A stretch of 64,000 bases of DNA from Cladorrhinum sp. PSN259 (taxonomy: Eukaryota; Ascomycota; Sordariomycetes; Sordariales; Podosporaceae). Below, one piece after another: positions 35,759-47,970 of the stretch. Each line of letters begins with the position of its first letter. The first letter of the stretch is position 1. The translations under genes were made by a program, and so were the position numbers. The notes under the pieces are model-generated. The model was not told where the DNA came from. It did not search any database and saw only the letters and a list, made by a program, of their open reading frames with translations. The stretch spans positions 253,981 through 317,980 of the forward strand of contig MU867099.1 in NCBI GenBank assembly GCA_033725935.1. Direction: 5' to 3'.

Positions 35759-38306
35759 TCACATCCACAACCTCGCAGTACCATCGGCGCCGGCACTGAC
35801 ACACCATGGCTCCCTCGGGTGCCAGTCAATATCCACCACACCGACCTGGTTGACCACCTTGTGCCCCTTGAGCTGTTTCACGGGAACGATGGTGGGGTTC
35901 TCGAGCTGATCATTGGGCACCTTTCCGTGGAAAATCTGCAGCGTGCCGTCGTCGCTGGCGTCAGCGAAAAGAGGGAGACCACCCTTGTGATACCGGACTG
36001 CGCGGATAGCCTTGGGGTGGAATCTCATGGTCTTGTATGGCCGGTTGGAGAGATCGAGATCGTGCCAGAGCAAACGCCTGTCGTAACTGCCGACAATCAA
36101 GTTGTCGCCACCTGGGTGAATATCGATGGAAGAAATCCTGCACAGATCAATTAATATTATTATTTTGACAAACTCGCAATGGGCGAAGGGAACTTGAACT
36201 TACCACTTAGCACCGGGCTGGACAATCTTGATCAGCTCCAGCTTCTGTAAATCGTAGCAACGGATGGTACGCATCGTCGCCACAAAGAAAATGGGCTTGG
36301 ACGGATGGAATGCCGCAGTTTGTGCAATACCGTGGAGTTTCCGGAAAGGTATTTGCGTCAGGTGTTTTGAGAGGGTGTGGATTGCCACGGAGCTGCGCTG
36401 GCCTTCGGGCGAGACGGTCGCGAAGTGATCGCCTCTCCTATGCCAGTTGATAACCTTGACTGTTGATCTCACCGTTATCCTGACCAAGACACCTTCATCC
36501 TCGAGCTTGGTACCAGGTCGTGCCCACTTGCCAGCAGGTTCCTTACCGGGAGCCGGCGCCTGGTGTCCGTTCGCGGCATAACCAAAACCAGCAGCGAGGA
36601 CATCACGGCTAGTTTGGTCGAGTGCCGGGGTGACGCTAGAATGGGTTGGAACCATTAGGTAGATATCCTCACCAACGGCCGCAGAAAGGATGAATGCATC
36701 CTTGGTTGGCCTCCACCTAACTGTAAAGACTGGCTCGTCGCTGCTCAGCTTGACGGACCAGACTTGGCGGCCAGTAAGAAGTTCCCAAACGCGAACAGTG
36801 CCGTCGCTACCGCCGGTAGCCAATGCGACACCAGTCGGGTCGATAGTGACGCTTCTCACAGTGCCCTCATGGCCACGGAAGATAGTCTGAACCACCGTTG
36901 GAAATGGCTTGAGCTCTGCAGGGGAAGGAAGCTTGGGAAGAAGTGAGTTTGGGTCGATGTTAAGTCTGTTCTTGCGCACACGGGGAGCCAGATAGAGATC
37001 CATGCAACGCTCAAACCTCTCCTTAACCAGCTCACCCCAGCCAGGAACCTTGCGGAGCGCGTTGTATTTGGTTGGGAGAAACTCCTTTGCGCGTTCCTCT
37101 GGATCAGTCTTTTCCCACTCCTCACGCTCTTCCTTGGTTGGCAGATATTCCTCTGGAGGGTTGTAACTCATTTCATAGCCGGGTGGTGTGAGCTTGGGAG
37201 CAGGGATGTGCATAGGATTAGGTGCTTGTGGCTCCTCGTCTTGCCACAAGTCAAAGTGAACCTCCTCCTGCTCCTCGGCTTCCCTCTCGCGCTCCTCAGG
37301 GGGCTTATAAGGAAGGATTCTACCTTCACGAATGGCGCGCACCAACTTCATCACTTGCTTGGCTTCGTGCTTGGAAGGCAAGAAGCGACGCTTAGGTTCA
37401 GGCGCAGCGCTAAGAGGCATCTTCTCCTCTTTAGATGTGAACCACTCAACGGTATCGGGATACGGGTCGACGAGGTCGTCAGGTGCAAGCCCCATCTGGA
37501 CCCGACGTACGATTTCCAACTCCTCATCCGTAAGATTGAGAGGGTTGCCGGTGTTAATATCTGTGAGACCAGTCCATCCCTTGGGCACTTCAATGGTATC
37601 CAGAAGACTCTGCAGCGCATCGCCAGTTGCCGGGCGCATAATCTTCTTGCCATTGATATCGTAACCGATATGGGGGTAGCTATCGTAGAAGCTCAGGGGA
37701 ATGTCTCCTATTGTGTTCACAGGTCCCTGCGCATCTGAGTCGTCGGAATCGTAGACGGGATCGATCTCGCTGTTAAAACACCCAAGTTAACATTGCTGTC
37801 CACAACAGCCAATCGTACGCACACTACGCATTTGAGAAAAAGACATACTCGTAGACATATCGCTCGCCGCCATATGCATCCTTTTCGATTCTGTAATTCC
37901 TCCCTTCCTGGTCGGCGTTCTTTGGCTTGGGATCGACGCCTGGTTCGGTGATTTCAAGTTCCTCCATCTTTGATAATTCCTCGTCGTCGGAAGGAATATC
38001 ATCACTCAGAAGCGCATCATCATCATCATCCTCCTCCTCATCGCTACCCTCGGTACCATCGTTCTCGCTCTCGCTGTCGTCCTCGTCGACTTCGCCAGGT
38101 GGGATGTGATCCTCTTCATCCTCACTTGCCGACAAGACACCGTCGAACAGTCCATTTCCGAGCTCGTCGTCAGACTCAGAGTCTGAAGAGAAGTCTCTTG
38201 CTTTTCGCTTCTTGTCGACCGTTTTTGCCTTCATTTTTTTTTTCGCTGGTTTGGATGGATTGTCTAGTTCCTGCAGCTGCGGGCCCCAAAATTTCCTGGC
38301 TTGCAT
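35759..38306 (-). CDS. erb1: Ribosome biogenesis protein Erb1 (BOP1 homologue)
   Basis: Erb1/BOP1 is a nucleolar protein of the Nop7-Erb1-Ytm1 (PeBoW) complex, needed for 27S pre-rRNA processing and 60S subunit maturation. Three exons (37849-38306, 36204-37769, 35759-36137) join in phase across introns of 79 and 66 nt and give 800 residues. The N-terminal 130 residues are strongly acidic with basic patches (KKKMKAKTVDKKRK). The BOP1NT domain follows (DEIDPVYDSDDSD, then IPLSFYDSYPHIGYDINGK). The C-terminal half is a WD40 propeller, with repeats visible at GHEGTVRSVTIDPTG...GGSDGTVRVWE, at the FHPSKPIFFVAT unit, and in the last exon (GSYDRRLLWHDLD, SAGADGTARLW). Length and domain order match fungal Erb1. 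Confidence 0.95.
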
Positions 38307-38787
38307 TGGATTTATTTTTCTGCCACTTTTCTGGACTTTTGGCGGGGAGAGCTTAGCTCACCGCCTTGAAATTAAACGGCGCTAGTTACAAAATTAAGCC
38401 TATTTGGGATGGACCCCCAGAGCTGCAGTTCAACTGCATCCACTCTCATCTGGAATTCTAGAACCAACTCTAAATTTTATGATGATGGTAAAGAAAACAT
38501 TTGGGGTTTGAATGTCTTTGGGAAGTGCCTTTCCCATAATTTCGATGTGATGTCCATATGTTTGTGGCATTATCTTTGATCTCGTGGCAGTCAGGCTGTT
38601 TTGGTTATCTTGGCAGGGAGCAAAATGTCTCCGAGATGCCGATGGTGGGACAAAGACACCTTGATAGGTAGGCAGTGTGAGGATTACAGGAAAAGCTCAT
38701 GTTTTGCCCTCCTGGGTACCAATTCTGGCTATGGAGCTGGGTGACCTGTCTCTATTCCCGGATCCTCCTTTGCGATATTGTCTTCCG
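38307..38787. other. Upstream region of erb1; no gene seen
   Basis: This 0.5 kb stretch holds the erb1 promoter, read leftward, and follows the broken Gfd2-like gene. There is nothing else I can support. Confidence 0.5.
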
Positions 38788-39628
38788 TCAAAATAGGAAC
38801 ATCGGGCTGACTTGAGGAGAGGACTTGGCTTCGGGGACTGGTACGCAGGATTTCTCCAGCTTCGTATATGGAGCATGAGCGATTGTTCGAAGTATTGGCA
38901 GCCAAGGTGGAAGTGCAGGGAGATCTGACTGGAGTTCCGCGTCCCTGACCGTAATCATCAGGAGCGCCCGAAGGATAAAATGAGCGTCATTGCCGGCGAT
39001 GTGGAGGTTGCAGAATGGAATATTGAACTCGTCCAGTAACTTTTCCAGGCTGTATCTATAAGATAGCTGGAGTGGATACTGTGCAGCTTTGACTGTATCG
39101 ATGATGCAAAGTGGGTGAACATCAATGTCGATTTGTCGAAGGATTTTGAGATCCGGTCCCCTCCATGGCAGACAAGAATAATATTTTTGTGTAAAGTCAT
39201 CGCTTTCAGTCTTGCTCTGAGATCAGCCAGAGAAATGGTATCAAATGGCCCAAATAAATATTTATTAGACTTTTTCGAGAGTATTTGGGAGAACCGATAA
39301 CAAAATGATGCGACTCGATCATCTGAGCCTCTGGTTTTGCAGTTTGCGAGCCAAAGATGGACTTTTGTAGATTCCTAGTATCAAGAAGGGATACACCAAT
39401 GTGGAATTGCTGAATCACTTGGTCTTTTTCCTGCACTGCATCGATATCGATACTCAGGAATCTTACGTCCCTCAATGTTGTCTTTCGAAGTTTAATGCCA
39501 AGGAAGTCTGGCACCAAGTGTGTAGTAACATTGTCGCAGTATCCAAATAAACATCGGAGGATAATTGTCTCATCTCTGAGAAGTCCTGTATGAGGTGCGG
39601 TTTTTGGTGGCTGTGTTGTCACGTCCAT
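38788..39628 (-). pseudogene. Gfd2/YDR514C-like nuclease-fold gene with two frame breaks
   Basis: Three consecutive reading frames together cover one Gfd2/YDR514C-like C-terminal domain, a fold related to RNase H/exonuclease proteins. The first frame (39628 leftward) carries FLSIDIDAV and IQQFHIGVSLLDTR. The family then requires a change of frame at an A5 run (39271-39275), after which NKYLFGPFDTISLADLRAR and IILVCHG are read. A second change is needed at a G4 run (39158-39161), after which GPDLKILRQI, IIDTVKAAQYPL and NLHIAGNDAHFILRALL follow to a stop at 38788-38790. Each break equals one missing base in a homopolymer, so the copy is either a young pseudogene or an assembly error. The predicted undamaged length is about 280 residues. 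No other stop is present in any of the three segments. Acidic residues of the nuclease-like core (D in SIDID, D in IIDT, ND in GNDAH) are kept. Confidence 0.75.
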
Positions 39629-40263
39629 GACGATTATCTGGCGTGCTCGGCAGGATTTGGGCGATGCGTCGGTTCACGAAAGAAATATCACCTGCTAAGT
39701 CCGTTCAAGGATCAAACTTCAGCCAACTAACAGCCACCTCAAACAGGAGTCATCAAATCACACTGGACGAAGGATATGATGGAGCCCTCATCGCTTTATT
39801 CGACGTCGGCTTTATTAAATTCATCTACAAGTTACAGGTACCAGAGAACAACTCTAGAGGTCTGCTGAAATTTCAACGGAAATGGTAAGCTGACATGCCA
39901 GGGTGAAAGATCCATTACACCGCGTGGCGGTTGGCTTTCAGGTTGTTATGCGCACATTTATTCGGATTAGCCCCTTATTGGAGCTGGTCAGTATGCGGTT
40001 GACGTGGACGCCGCATACCTAAATTGAACGAGACGGCAGAGGATCGACGGTTGACTGACCACCAGTGCCATCGCTCCTTTGCACTGTTTAATCTTCTGAG
40101 CCACCCCCAACAAGCGTAGCCTTTGGAAATATTATACAACCTTATTCATTACCATTCGCAGTCTCAGCGCTTCTAGTTTCTACCTGAACCCATAAAGCCT
40201 CCCTTTGTCAGCTTGCATATAGCGTCGGTGGAAAGCAACCATCTCGCCGCTACATGTACAACC
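39629..40263. promoter_or_regulatory. Divergent region between Gfd2-like gene and Zn2Cys6 gene
   Basis: This 0.6 kb stretch separates two divergently read genes and should hold both promoters. An open frame at 39643-39888 (+) has no recognisable product. I see no repeat. Confidence 0.4.
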
Positions 40264-41786
40264 ATGGAGAGTGAAAAGACCAAACGAACGGTGGCTGGTG
40301 AGCAGAAGCGCCGTGCGTGTGACGAATGCCGTATGCTGTTCTCTCCCCGTACCTTCTCATAATTGACAGAGGAATTGACCATTTTCCAGGAGGCCGTAAG
40401 CTCGCCTGCTCCAAAGAGCTCGATGGATGCGCTCGCTGCAGGCGTGAAGGGATCAAATGTGTCTACTCAATCCAGAAACAAATGGGAAGGCCGAGAAAGC
40501 GCCCACCTGTTGAATCTGTATCTGAAAGCCCCAAGGATGGACAACCAGTTCAAAGTGTCCCCCAGCTTGATCTTCCCAGCACATTCGTAATGCCCGAATT
40601 TGATCCTGTCATGGGCATGGATCTGGACCTATCCTTCATGGACATGAGCAACACCGACATTAACTTCCTCGACCTTCTCCAACCGGGCCCGGACTTTACG
40701 TTCACCCAGGAATGTTCAGCAGCGCCTACGCAACCTCCTCCTTTTACCTCGGCCCCTGCTCCGTCGCTACCCGCAGCATCACCGGTGGGATTCAGCGCAG
40801 CAGCCGGTTTCTGGGCCATGGGTAGCCAGATAGAAAAGATCGACTTCAACGCAAACACCTACCAACTCGCACCACGCCAACCTAACCCCGAATTCACGCC
40901 AGAAGAAGTATCACACCTCATCGCAACCGAAGTAGCAGAATACAACGACCACCTGGCAACAATATATTCATCAACTGACCGTGTCCCTTCCCTTTCTCCC
41001 CCCTCATCAGCCAACGACGAACCCACCCCTTCCTCTACATCTACCACCTCCTCCCCACCTGCTACACAGCAACAACAAACTTCCTGCTCCTGCCTAGCAT
41101 CCCTATACCTAGCCCTCGAATCCCTCAAATCCCTCCCCAAAAATGTAACACAAGCAATGCGCGTAACCCGAGCCGCCTCCCGCGTAGCGCACGACTGCGT
41201 CCTCTGTCCAATCTGCGGCGACATCCCTCCCCCCCCCATAAACCCCCATGGCGCCGCATGCAAACCTCCACTGGCAGCAATACAATCAATGATGATGCTC
41301 GGCGCCATCCTTCCCTCTCTGTCCAACGCATACATGCAGATCCTCGCCATGGTCGACACCGAAGCATCGGCCGCAGACAAGGCAAGGCGCAAAATCGAAT
41401 TCACACTGAACGAGTACGGGGGATTATGGGGGGTTCTGAGAGACCAGGAACCGTACGCATGCGGAGCGGCGGAAAAGCTGGAAGGGTCAGTTTTGGAACC
41501 GTTTGTGTGGCGGTTAACGGTCAGGGCGCTGCTGAAAGTTGACGTGTACGGGCTAAACGACAAAAAGGAGATTGTGTGTCGCGATATGAGGCACGTGGGT
41601 CTCAAGGACATTATAGGGATGATGGAGGAGAGGTCGAGGAATCGACACGAGCTGCTGGATGGAATGGTTGCTAGAGGAGAAATCCAGGCCGGGCCTGGGC
41701 ATATGCCTATGTGCGAGGGCAAGCCTACCTGTTTGAGTATCATTGATGTTGCGAAGAGGTCCATGGATGATTTGGTTATTCCCTAG
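40264..41786 (+). CDS. Zn2Cys6 (zinc binuclear cluster) transcription factor
   Basis: This is a predicted nuclear DNA-binding regulator. Two exons (40264-40330 and 40390-41786, 59-nt intron) give 487 residues. The intron splits the zinc cluster, which after joining reads C-x2-C-x6-C-x6-C-x2-C-x6-C (from CDEC to GIKC, about residues 20-47). This is followed by a basic stretch (GRPRKRP). The middle is rich in Pro, Ser and acidic residues and may be an activation region (MGMDLDLSFMDM). The C-terminal half holds paired cysteines (SCSCL, CVLCPIC) and helices similar to the AflR-type C-terminal region, but I cannot assign a specific subfamily. Its neighbours are the broken Gfd2-like gene and erv29, not pathway enzymes, so it does not look like a cluster-specific regulator. 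Confidence 0.88.
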
Positions 41787-41976
41787 GGGGGGTTGGAGTT
41801 GGGTTAATATCAGTAGGGAAATGGTTTTTGCGGAAAATAAGGTTATGAATATTTCCTTCTTGTCTTTTTTTTTGGGGGGGGCTTATGGGTCTGGATCGGC
41901 TGGATGTATATTCTTATTGTTGATTTCGAAATGTTACCGGGAGGGGTGGTTAGCAAGGGGATTATTTTGCATTTTA

Positions 41977-41996
41977 ACACACACACACACACACAC
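41977..41996 (+). repeat. (AC)10 microsatellite
   Basis: Ten tandem AC dinucleotides lie about 190 nt downstream of the Zn2Cys6 gene stop codon. Confidence 0.9.
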
Positions 41997-42710
41997 CGGT
42001 TTTCATGGGAAACCTTAGACAAGAGTACTCGTACGGGGAAAGGAATTTTTGCGCGATACTCAAACAGATTTGGAAGTAGAAAATAAACCTCACCACTTAA
42101 TCTTATCCAAGTTAGATCAAGTCTAAGGGAATGGATGATCTCGAGGTGTTTATGCTACTCCAACACTTTCCAAGTGGTAAGGGGGTCCTTAGAATACGCA
42201 TTTATAGTGATACCTGATGGGGAAGTCGTCGCAAGCAGCCAAAGTACTATACAGGTACTCACTCACCTTTAGCTATGTACCAGCTGAGCGGTTGTTCATA
42301 AAGAAGGGCGCTGGTAGCGGGATTAGAGGAGCACACCACCAGCGGATATGAGCTCAAAAGCCACGACGTAGTGATAGAAGATCCTGAGAGCAATTATTAG
42401 TGTTAACTTGGGGTACGTGATCAGAGCAGGTGTGTCCAAAAGCAGCCAGGGGTTGTATATGATATTTACTTCAACATTCACACAATAGCGACCTGAATTC
42501 CGCATTTTGATAAGCAAAAGCAAAAAACTGTCAAATAGCTCCTCTTCGACTCCCATATGTCATACCTAGTCACAGACCAAAACCAAGATGATGGAAAACC
42601 CCCCAAAAAAAAACACTGCTTTCGACTTTTTCTACAATCAAAAAATGAGGAAGCTAGTAGCAATACGCCGTGAAAATAATGATGATGGTAGCCGAGCCCT
42701 AGGTTTTGTT

Positions 42711-42762
42711 CCTTTCTGCTCCCTCTGCTCTCTTCCCCTCCCTTCCCTTCCTTTCCTTTCCT
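42711..42762 (+). repeat. CT-rich low-complexity tract
   Basis: About 50 nt consist almost wholly of C and T, in CCCTT/TTCC-like units. The tract lies in the 3' region of erv29. Confidence 0.7.
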
Positions 42763-42920
42763 CAAGCCATACTATTCCCCTAATCAGACCTTCATCCACT
42801 TCTCCATGGTTTTCTTCCTTTTGTATTTGTTGGCTTCTTGGTATCCTGTGCATCATAAAACTTGAAATTGGTGAGAGAAAATGTCATAGTCGCATTTTGC
42901 TGCATAATTTGATCGCAGAT

Positions 42921-44045
42921 TTAATAGACCTTCTTCTTCTCGTCGATGCTGAACTGGCCGGGGCCGCTGTTGACCAGAAGGAGAAGACCACCAACGATCG
43001 AGAGAATCTGGAAGAAGTCGTACTTGGCAAAGTCCTTGTGGGGGTGGTGGTCATGGAGCTAAAGAAAGATGTCAGTAAAGGCCACAACCTTTGAGATAAA
43101 GAGGGGATAAAACTCACAGTCCAGAAGTTATTCACAAGCACGTTGAAAACACTGAGAATAACAACCAACAGGGTGGCGCTGAACTTGGCCTTGAAGCCAA
43201 CAACAACCATCACGCAAGCGACCAGACCCAACAAGCTAACAATGATTCTCCAGACGGACCACTGGCCAGAGAAGACGAAGCCAATGAACAGGAAGATGAG
43301 CAGCACGCGACCGGCGAGCTGGAAGTACATCTTGCGGTCCTTCTCGTCGAGCTGGGGCAGGCCGGCGAAGGCCTGGGTCTTTCGTACCCATGAATCCGAC
43401 AAAACCATCAAGAGACCGCCCATAACCGAGAGATTGCGAAGGAAGAAGTTGAGGTCGAAGATGAGACCGTAGCCGAGAGCCTGGGTTACGACGACGCCCA
43501 TGAGACCGCACACGGCATACTCGGAGTAACGGCGGATAATGACGAGAGTAGAGCACGTAGCCATGGCGAGCATGTTGGCGATCAAGAATAAATGCGTAAG
43601 GCCGGAGGGAACTAGAGATTTACTAGAGTTAGTATTGTGCGAAATGGAGGGGTCGTGGCGGGGTGGACTAGAACGTACTGTGACGGTAATCATGGAGGTA
43701 GGTAAGCTGGTCGTTCCATTGTGTTATTATTCTCAGAGTGTCCTCAATGAAGGTCACAACAATGAGGAAGCGACCGATCGCAGGGAGGAAGCTGTGTCAT
43801 TCAGATTGCAGGTCAGTCTCGCGGCCTCTCAGCTAGGAATGCGACAAGGCACAGCCCATCGTGCTGCCGTGGGAAACTACATACGGCTTGATTGGCTCGC
43901 TGAGAGAGTCCAAGAGATCCTCGATTTTGCTTGTTTGCTGTCTGATTGTGTCGAGAGCGCTTTGCTCCGAATTGTCCTCGGCCATCCCGCCGAAGGGGTT
44001 CGGCGGAGGGATGCCGTAGCTTCCCTGTCCTCGCATTTGCGCCAT
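42921..44045 (-). CDS. erv29: ER cargo receptor Erv29 (SURF4 family)
   Basis: Erv29/SURF4 packages soluble secretory cargo into COPII vesicles and cycles between ER and Golgi. Four exons (43885-44045, 43679-43791, 43118-43611, 42921-43058) join in phase across introns of 93, 67 and 59 nt and give 301 residues, the usual length. Family blocks are clear: LPAIGRFLIVVTFIEDTLRI, the YLHDYR stretch, GYGLIFDLNFFLRN, GLLMVLSDSW and the C-terminal KYDFFQILSIVGGLLLLVNSG. Several membrane segments are visible. The protein ends KKVY, a dilysine signal fitting retrieval from Golgi to ER. The N-terminal 50 residues are hydrophilic and Gly/Pro-rich. Confidence 0.95.
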
Positions 44046-46726
44046 TGTGAAAGTCTCGAAAGATTGGGTCGGGATCGGCCGAAAGAATAAACGGTAAAAT
44101 CGATCAGTCCTGCTGCCGGCGATTAGTGTGTTGAGGTTCTTGGATTTGCAGGATTTGGAGGCAAATTGAGGTTGTTGCTGCTTCTTCCGGGATCCGAGAC
44201 GGAAACGGGGGGCGACCTCTGTTGAACCTTGAACGTGACAGGCTACCTAGGAACAGGCCAGCGAAACCTCGACTGGAAACTTTTAGAGGATTTGAATGAT
44301 TCCCCTAGTTGATTGGGGTGGATAGAGCCTCAGTTTGATGTTGACGGGAGCTATGGAGAAAAGAGAGGCCGTTGCCACGAGAATATGAGGGTTGCTGAGC
44401 TCAGATGTTTCCTATCTACAACTGTGTCCTTAACCAACGTCAATCCGCACGGGTGCCGCAAGGAGCAGCAGAGCGTCGTGGGAGAAAAAGGCCTGTGGTG
44501 GGGCGGTACCTCGAGATTAGCCGCAACTTCAGACAGCATATTTATGCGGTGGAGGAACCAGGTATCCCCTAACAGAGCTACAGAGCCGCTGCAACAATGT
44601 GGGGTTCCTTGGCATCGGCACCATCACTGGTTTAGTTTGAGGTCGTCCTGTCTCCGCTGGGGGTGGCTTCGTTGGAGCTTCTTCTGGCAGTTCTCTCAAG
44701 AACCTTGATTTGTTTCTTGAACAGTGTCTTTTTTCTTGTTCTCTGAGGTCATATGTGAAACATTGGCCACTACTGGGATTCAATTGAGTTCCTGTTACCA
44801 CACCCAGCCATCATACTTATTTTTTTCCGTATCAGCACTCGAATGGCGAGACATGATGCAAAAACAACATTTGCCAGTTTTGGGAAGGTAACTATAAAAA
44901 GCTCAACTACCTGCCTCGACCTGCGCACTCAAACATGTCAAAGTCGATCTGGCCACATGAAGCGGGGAAAAGAAGGCGTGAAGAAGAGGGGAGGTTGCTT
45001 CCGGGCGGGGCAGGTTATCGGTCCCCCGTTTCCGGCCTTCTTCGGATGGTATAGCTCGGGATTTAGAACCGTTAAAAAAAAACCAAGCACGCCGGCATTG
45101 TATGTGTTATCCGCGACTACATGCTTGAGCGAGTGTAACTCCATATATAAGCCTTTTACCAGCCGCTCGATATCCCAGAGTTTGGGACCTCTTGACCCGG
45201 ATTCAGACACTGTGGCCAGAACAGTACCTGGTGCGAAGGTCTTCTTGATCAAATATCTCCTTTTCTCGAAATGCATTACTAGTAGCCTACAGGCCGACCT
45301 GTCAAGTTAAAAGCCAGTTTGATTTTTCTTGAATGACATCTAACCTAGGTATTGTGTTCTCCCAAGCAGAAAGAAAACACCTTTCTGATCTGCCGTGTCT
45401 AAGAAAATTTCTGAATGGCCTAGGTATTTCTTTGTGATCATGGCAACTTCTTCCAACAGAATCTGAAACAAGACAACAATCAAGACTAAAATAAAGAAAA
45501 AAGCTTATCACGAGGCCAAATCATCGGTTTGGAGACGCCACCGAATAAATAAACAGGATTTGTAAGAGATTGATTGTCTATCCAATGAGGGTACATGAGC
45601 CTCTTGAAGTTGTTCAAATTCTGTTGGCACCAGACTCAAGATCGTGATACACAACGAAACGGGATTTTTTGCGATACTAATATAGTATTTTGCAATGAGA
45701 ACCACCCTCCAAACGACACGCGAAGTGCCGCTCGGCTACCACGTCAACTGGGCGTTTGTTTGAGAAAGTGTGTGTGTTGGATGGCTACTTTAACCTGTTT
45801 TGCGCCATGTTCTCGCATCAATAGGTAAATATCGTTTTTGTGGTCGAAGAAGCGGGCCGACCTTCCCATTTGGGAATATGGTGTGTAGTCTATGTAAGCT
45901 GTGGCCTGTGGTTTGCTCTCGGTGTAAAACAAGTTCATCTATATGAGCTGATAACTGATGTAGTGAGGCGGCGGCATGGTACATCTGCATAGTTGCCACC
46001 CACTCGTTTGTTCCCACATACCGTACCACCGGACTAGCAACTTGATTCCCCCGGTTTCATGCCAGTAAACGTTTCCTGGCAGATCATGGGCCAGTTGTGT
46101 CCCGTGTGCATATCAGCCGAGATCGACTGGGGACGCAGGCGTAGTGTAAGACAAGACCAGCCAAGGAAACAAGCGCTGTGGCTTTTGAAAGGACAAATCA
46201 TGTACTGCTATATTACATATACGTAAGTGGTTTGCGGAGGCTTTTGTCAAAAAAGAAACCGGGTATATAAAGACGTATGACGAAAGAAAGAAAGAAGATA
46301 CAAATATAGCCTAATATTTATTATATCCAAAATAGATCGAATCCATACCTCAAAAAGACAATGCATATAATCAAGTCTGTAGACAACTGATAAGCACGCA
46401 TCATGTTCTGTGCAACATTGCCTGATCATAACACTCATGCTCGGCCTAATCTGCAACCCCTCACCCACTAGGCCGGTAATTTTTGGCCCCTGAATCTCGC
46501 AAGGCTCTGATGACATGATTCGGTTGCAATGGTGTTGGCCCCTGCTCCTTGCTATTGCTCGATTGGGAAACCGCCGTAGTCAACGCCGTTTGAAGGTTAT
46601 TGTAACAGCGGCTTTAAACCCGTCGATGTGTATGACTCCATTTTATGACGAACTGCTGTGTAATTATCCTTGTATCATAATGCGAGGTATCGAAACAAGA
46701 AAAGAAAAAGACAGCCGGTTTGTTGG
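44046..46726. other. 2.7 kb intergenic region; no gene recognised
   Basis: This region holds the erv29 promoter and the 3' end of the cupredoxin gene, both on the minus strand. Open frames such as 44313-44708 and 44843-45310 (+) have no recognisable domain or coherent splice pattern. I see no RNA gene. Confidence 0.4.
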
Positions 46727-47970
46727 CTATGCCTTCGAATTATGCGAATATTGAGGTGGAGGTGAGTTGGCTGGATTAGGAGGAGCTTCTGCTGCGGATA
46801 GTTCAACCGGAGCTGGAGCTGTAGCCGGGGCTTCAAATGCCATCTGATACTGAGGCTGGGGGGATGCGTGGGCAGAGCTGCTTTTGCAAGATTAGAAGCC
46901 AGAAATAACTATTCAGATAGAGTATCACTCACTGGTATGTCTGTGAATGTACGTCAGAGTATCCGGTGTGTTGCTGCGAGAGATATCCCGGCTGCACGTT
47001 CGGTGAAACAGGGTGGTAGCCTGCTGGTGGAGGACTCTGTCCAAAGAAAGGCGAGCCGTTGTAGTAAGGGTCATGAGCGGGGAATGCCGAAAGAGTGGTG
47101 GGCGCAGGACTCTTTGGATTGGCACTGACGGGATAGGCGCCCTCAGCCATCTGGGGTTGAGCGGGATTGTTGGCGAACGGGAGAGCACTCTTTCTATAGG
47201 CTTTGTCGAATCCACCTCGTCGACCGCAGAGATAGAGCAGCGCAGCAGCAAGAACAAGAACCGCAACTCCACCAATGGCAATGCCGGCGATCGCGCCGGC
47301 TCCGAGACCGCCACCCCCGCTATCAGTCTTCTTGTCAGTGTTGCTGCTAGAGGAAGAAGAGCCAGTCTCAGTCGGCTTGGAGCGAGGTGACTCTGTAGGA
47401 AACGGCTCCCCAGGCACTAATTGATATGTTGCTTTCTTCGCTGCCGCCAGTTGAAGGTCGAACGTCTGCGTAGCATTAGGATTGATCACACCGATCATTT
47501 GATAGTCGGTGCAAGAGTGTGGAGCAGCACAATAAAAAAAGATAGGTTCGGTATCGTTGACTGTGATTTCGTAGGAAGGAGGCTGCCAACATGATAAGTC
47601 CTTACTCCAGCATATAGGTTCATTGACGGAGACTTACTGGGTTGAGAATGGCCTGTGGAGTAAAAAAACCACTCCAGAAACCAGGGTTCTCATTGGCATA
47701 TTCGTATGGGATACAAGGGAATTCAAACTCTGCACGGGCAACACCGTGGCCACCTGGGAAGAAGTTGAACTTGATGATATCGCCAACATTGGCCGTGGCT
47801 TCTTTAGGGGTGAAAGCGTGAGCATCTCGCCCAACGTTTATAGTGATCGTCGCGGCTGCAGCACTACTCGTGCTTGTCTGCGAAGGGCTAGTTAAAGGCC
47901 TCGTGGTTTGTGCTATGGCACCTCCAATGGCAAGGGCGGCCCCGAGACCAAGGGAGTATGTTGACAACAT
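46727..47970 (-). CDS. Membrane-anchored cupredoxin-domain protein
   Basis: Three exons (47638-47970, 46933-47582, 46727-46877) join in phase across two 55-nt introns and give 377 residues. The start MLSTYSLGLGAALAIGGAIA is a signal peptide. Residues 40-150 form a cupredoxin-like domain with candidate type-1 copper ligands His75 (GGHG), Cys129 (FYC), His133 (APH) and Met140 (YQM). A short Ser/Gly-rich linker leads to one membrane helix (about 205-230, ending LLYLCGRR). A cytosolic tail of about 145 residues is rich in Pro, Tyr and Gln (PPPAGYHP, QPGYLSQQ, PPPQYS). This is the layout of fungal extracellular serine-rich or phytocyanin-like surface proteins. Whether it binds copper, moves electrons or senses something is unknown. 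An upstream in-frame ATG at 48054 would place the signal peptide inside the protein and is rejected. Confidence 0.85.

Larger units (their letters stand above)
41787..42920. other. Convergent 3' region with AC repeat
   Basis: The Zn2Cys6 gene and erv29 converge here. It contains an AC microsatellite at 41977-41996 and a long CT-rich tract around 42711-42762. I see no gene. Confidence 0.5.

Noticed and set aside
40859..41764. 301-codon minus-strand frame opposite the Zn2Cys6 gene
   Set aside because: It is a shadow of a real gene on the plus strand, with no recognisable domain.
40264..44045. Zn2Cys6 regulator as the sign of a secondary-metabolite cluster
   Set aside because: No backbone enzyme, tailoring enzyme or pathway-specific transporter lies nearby; the neighbours are housekeeping genes.
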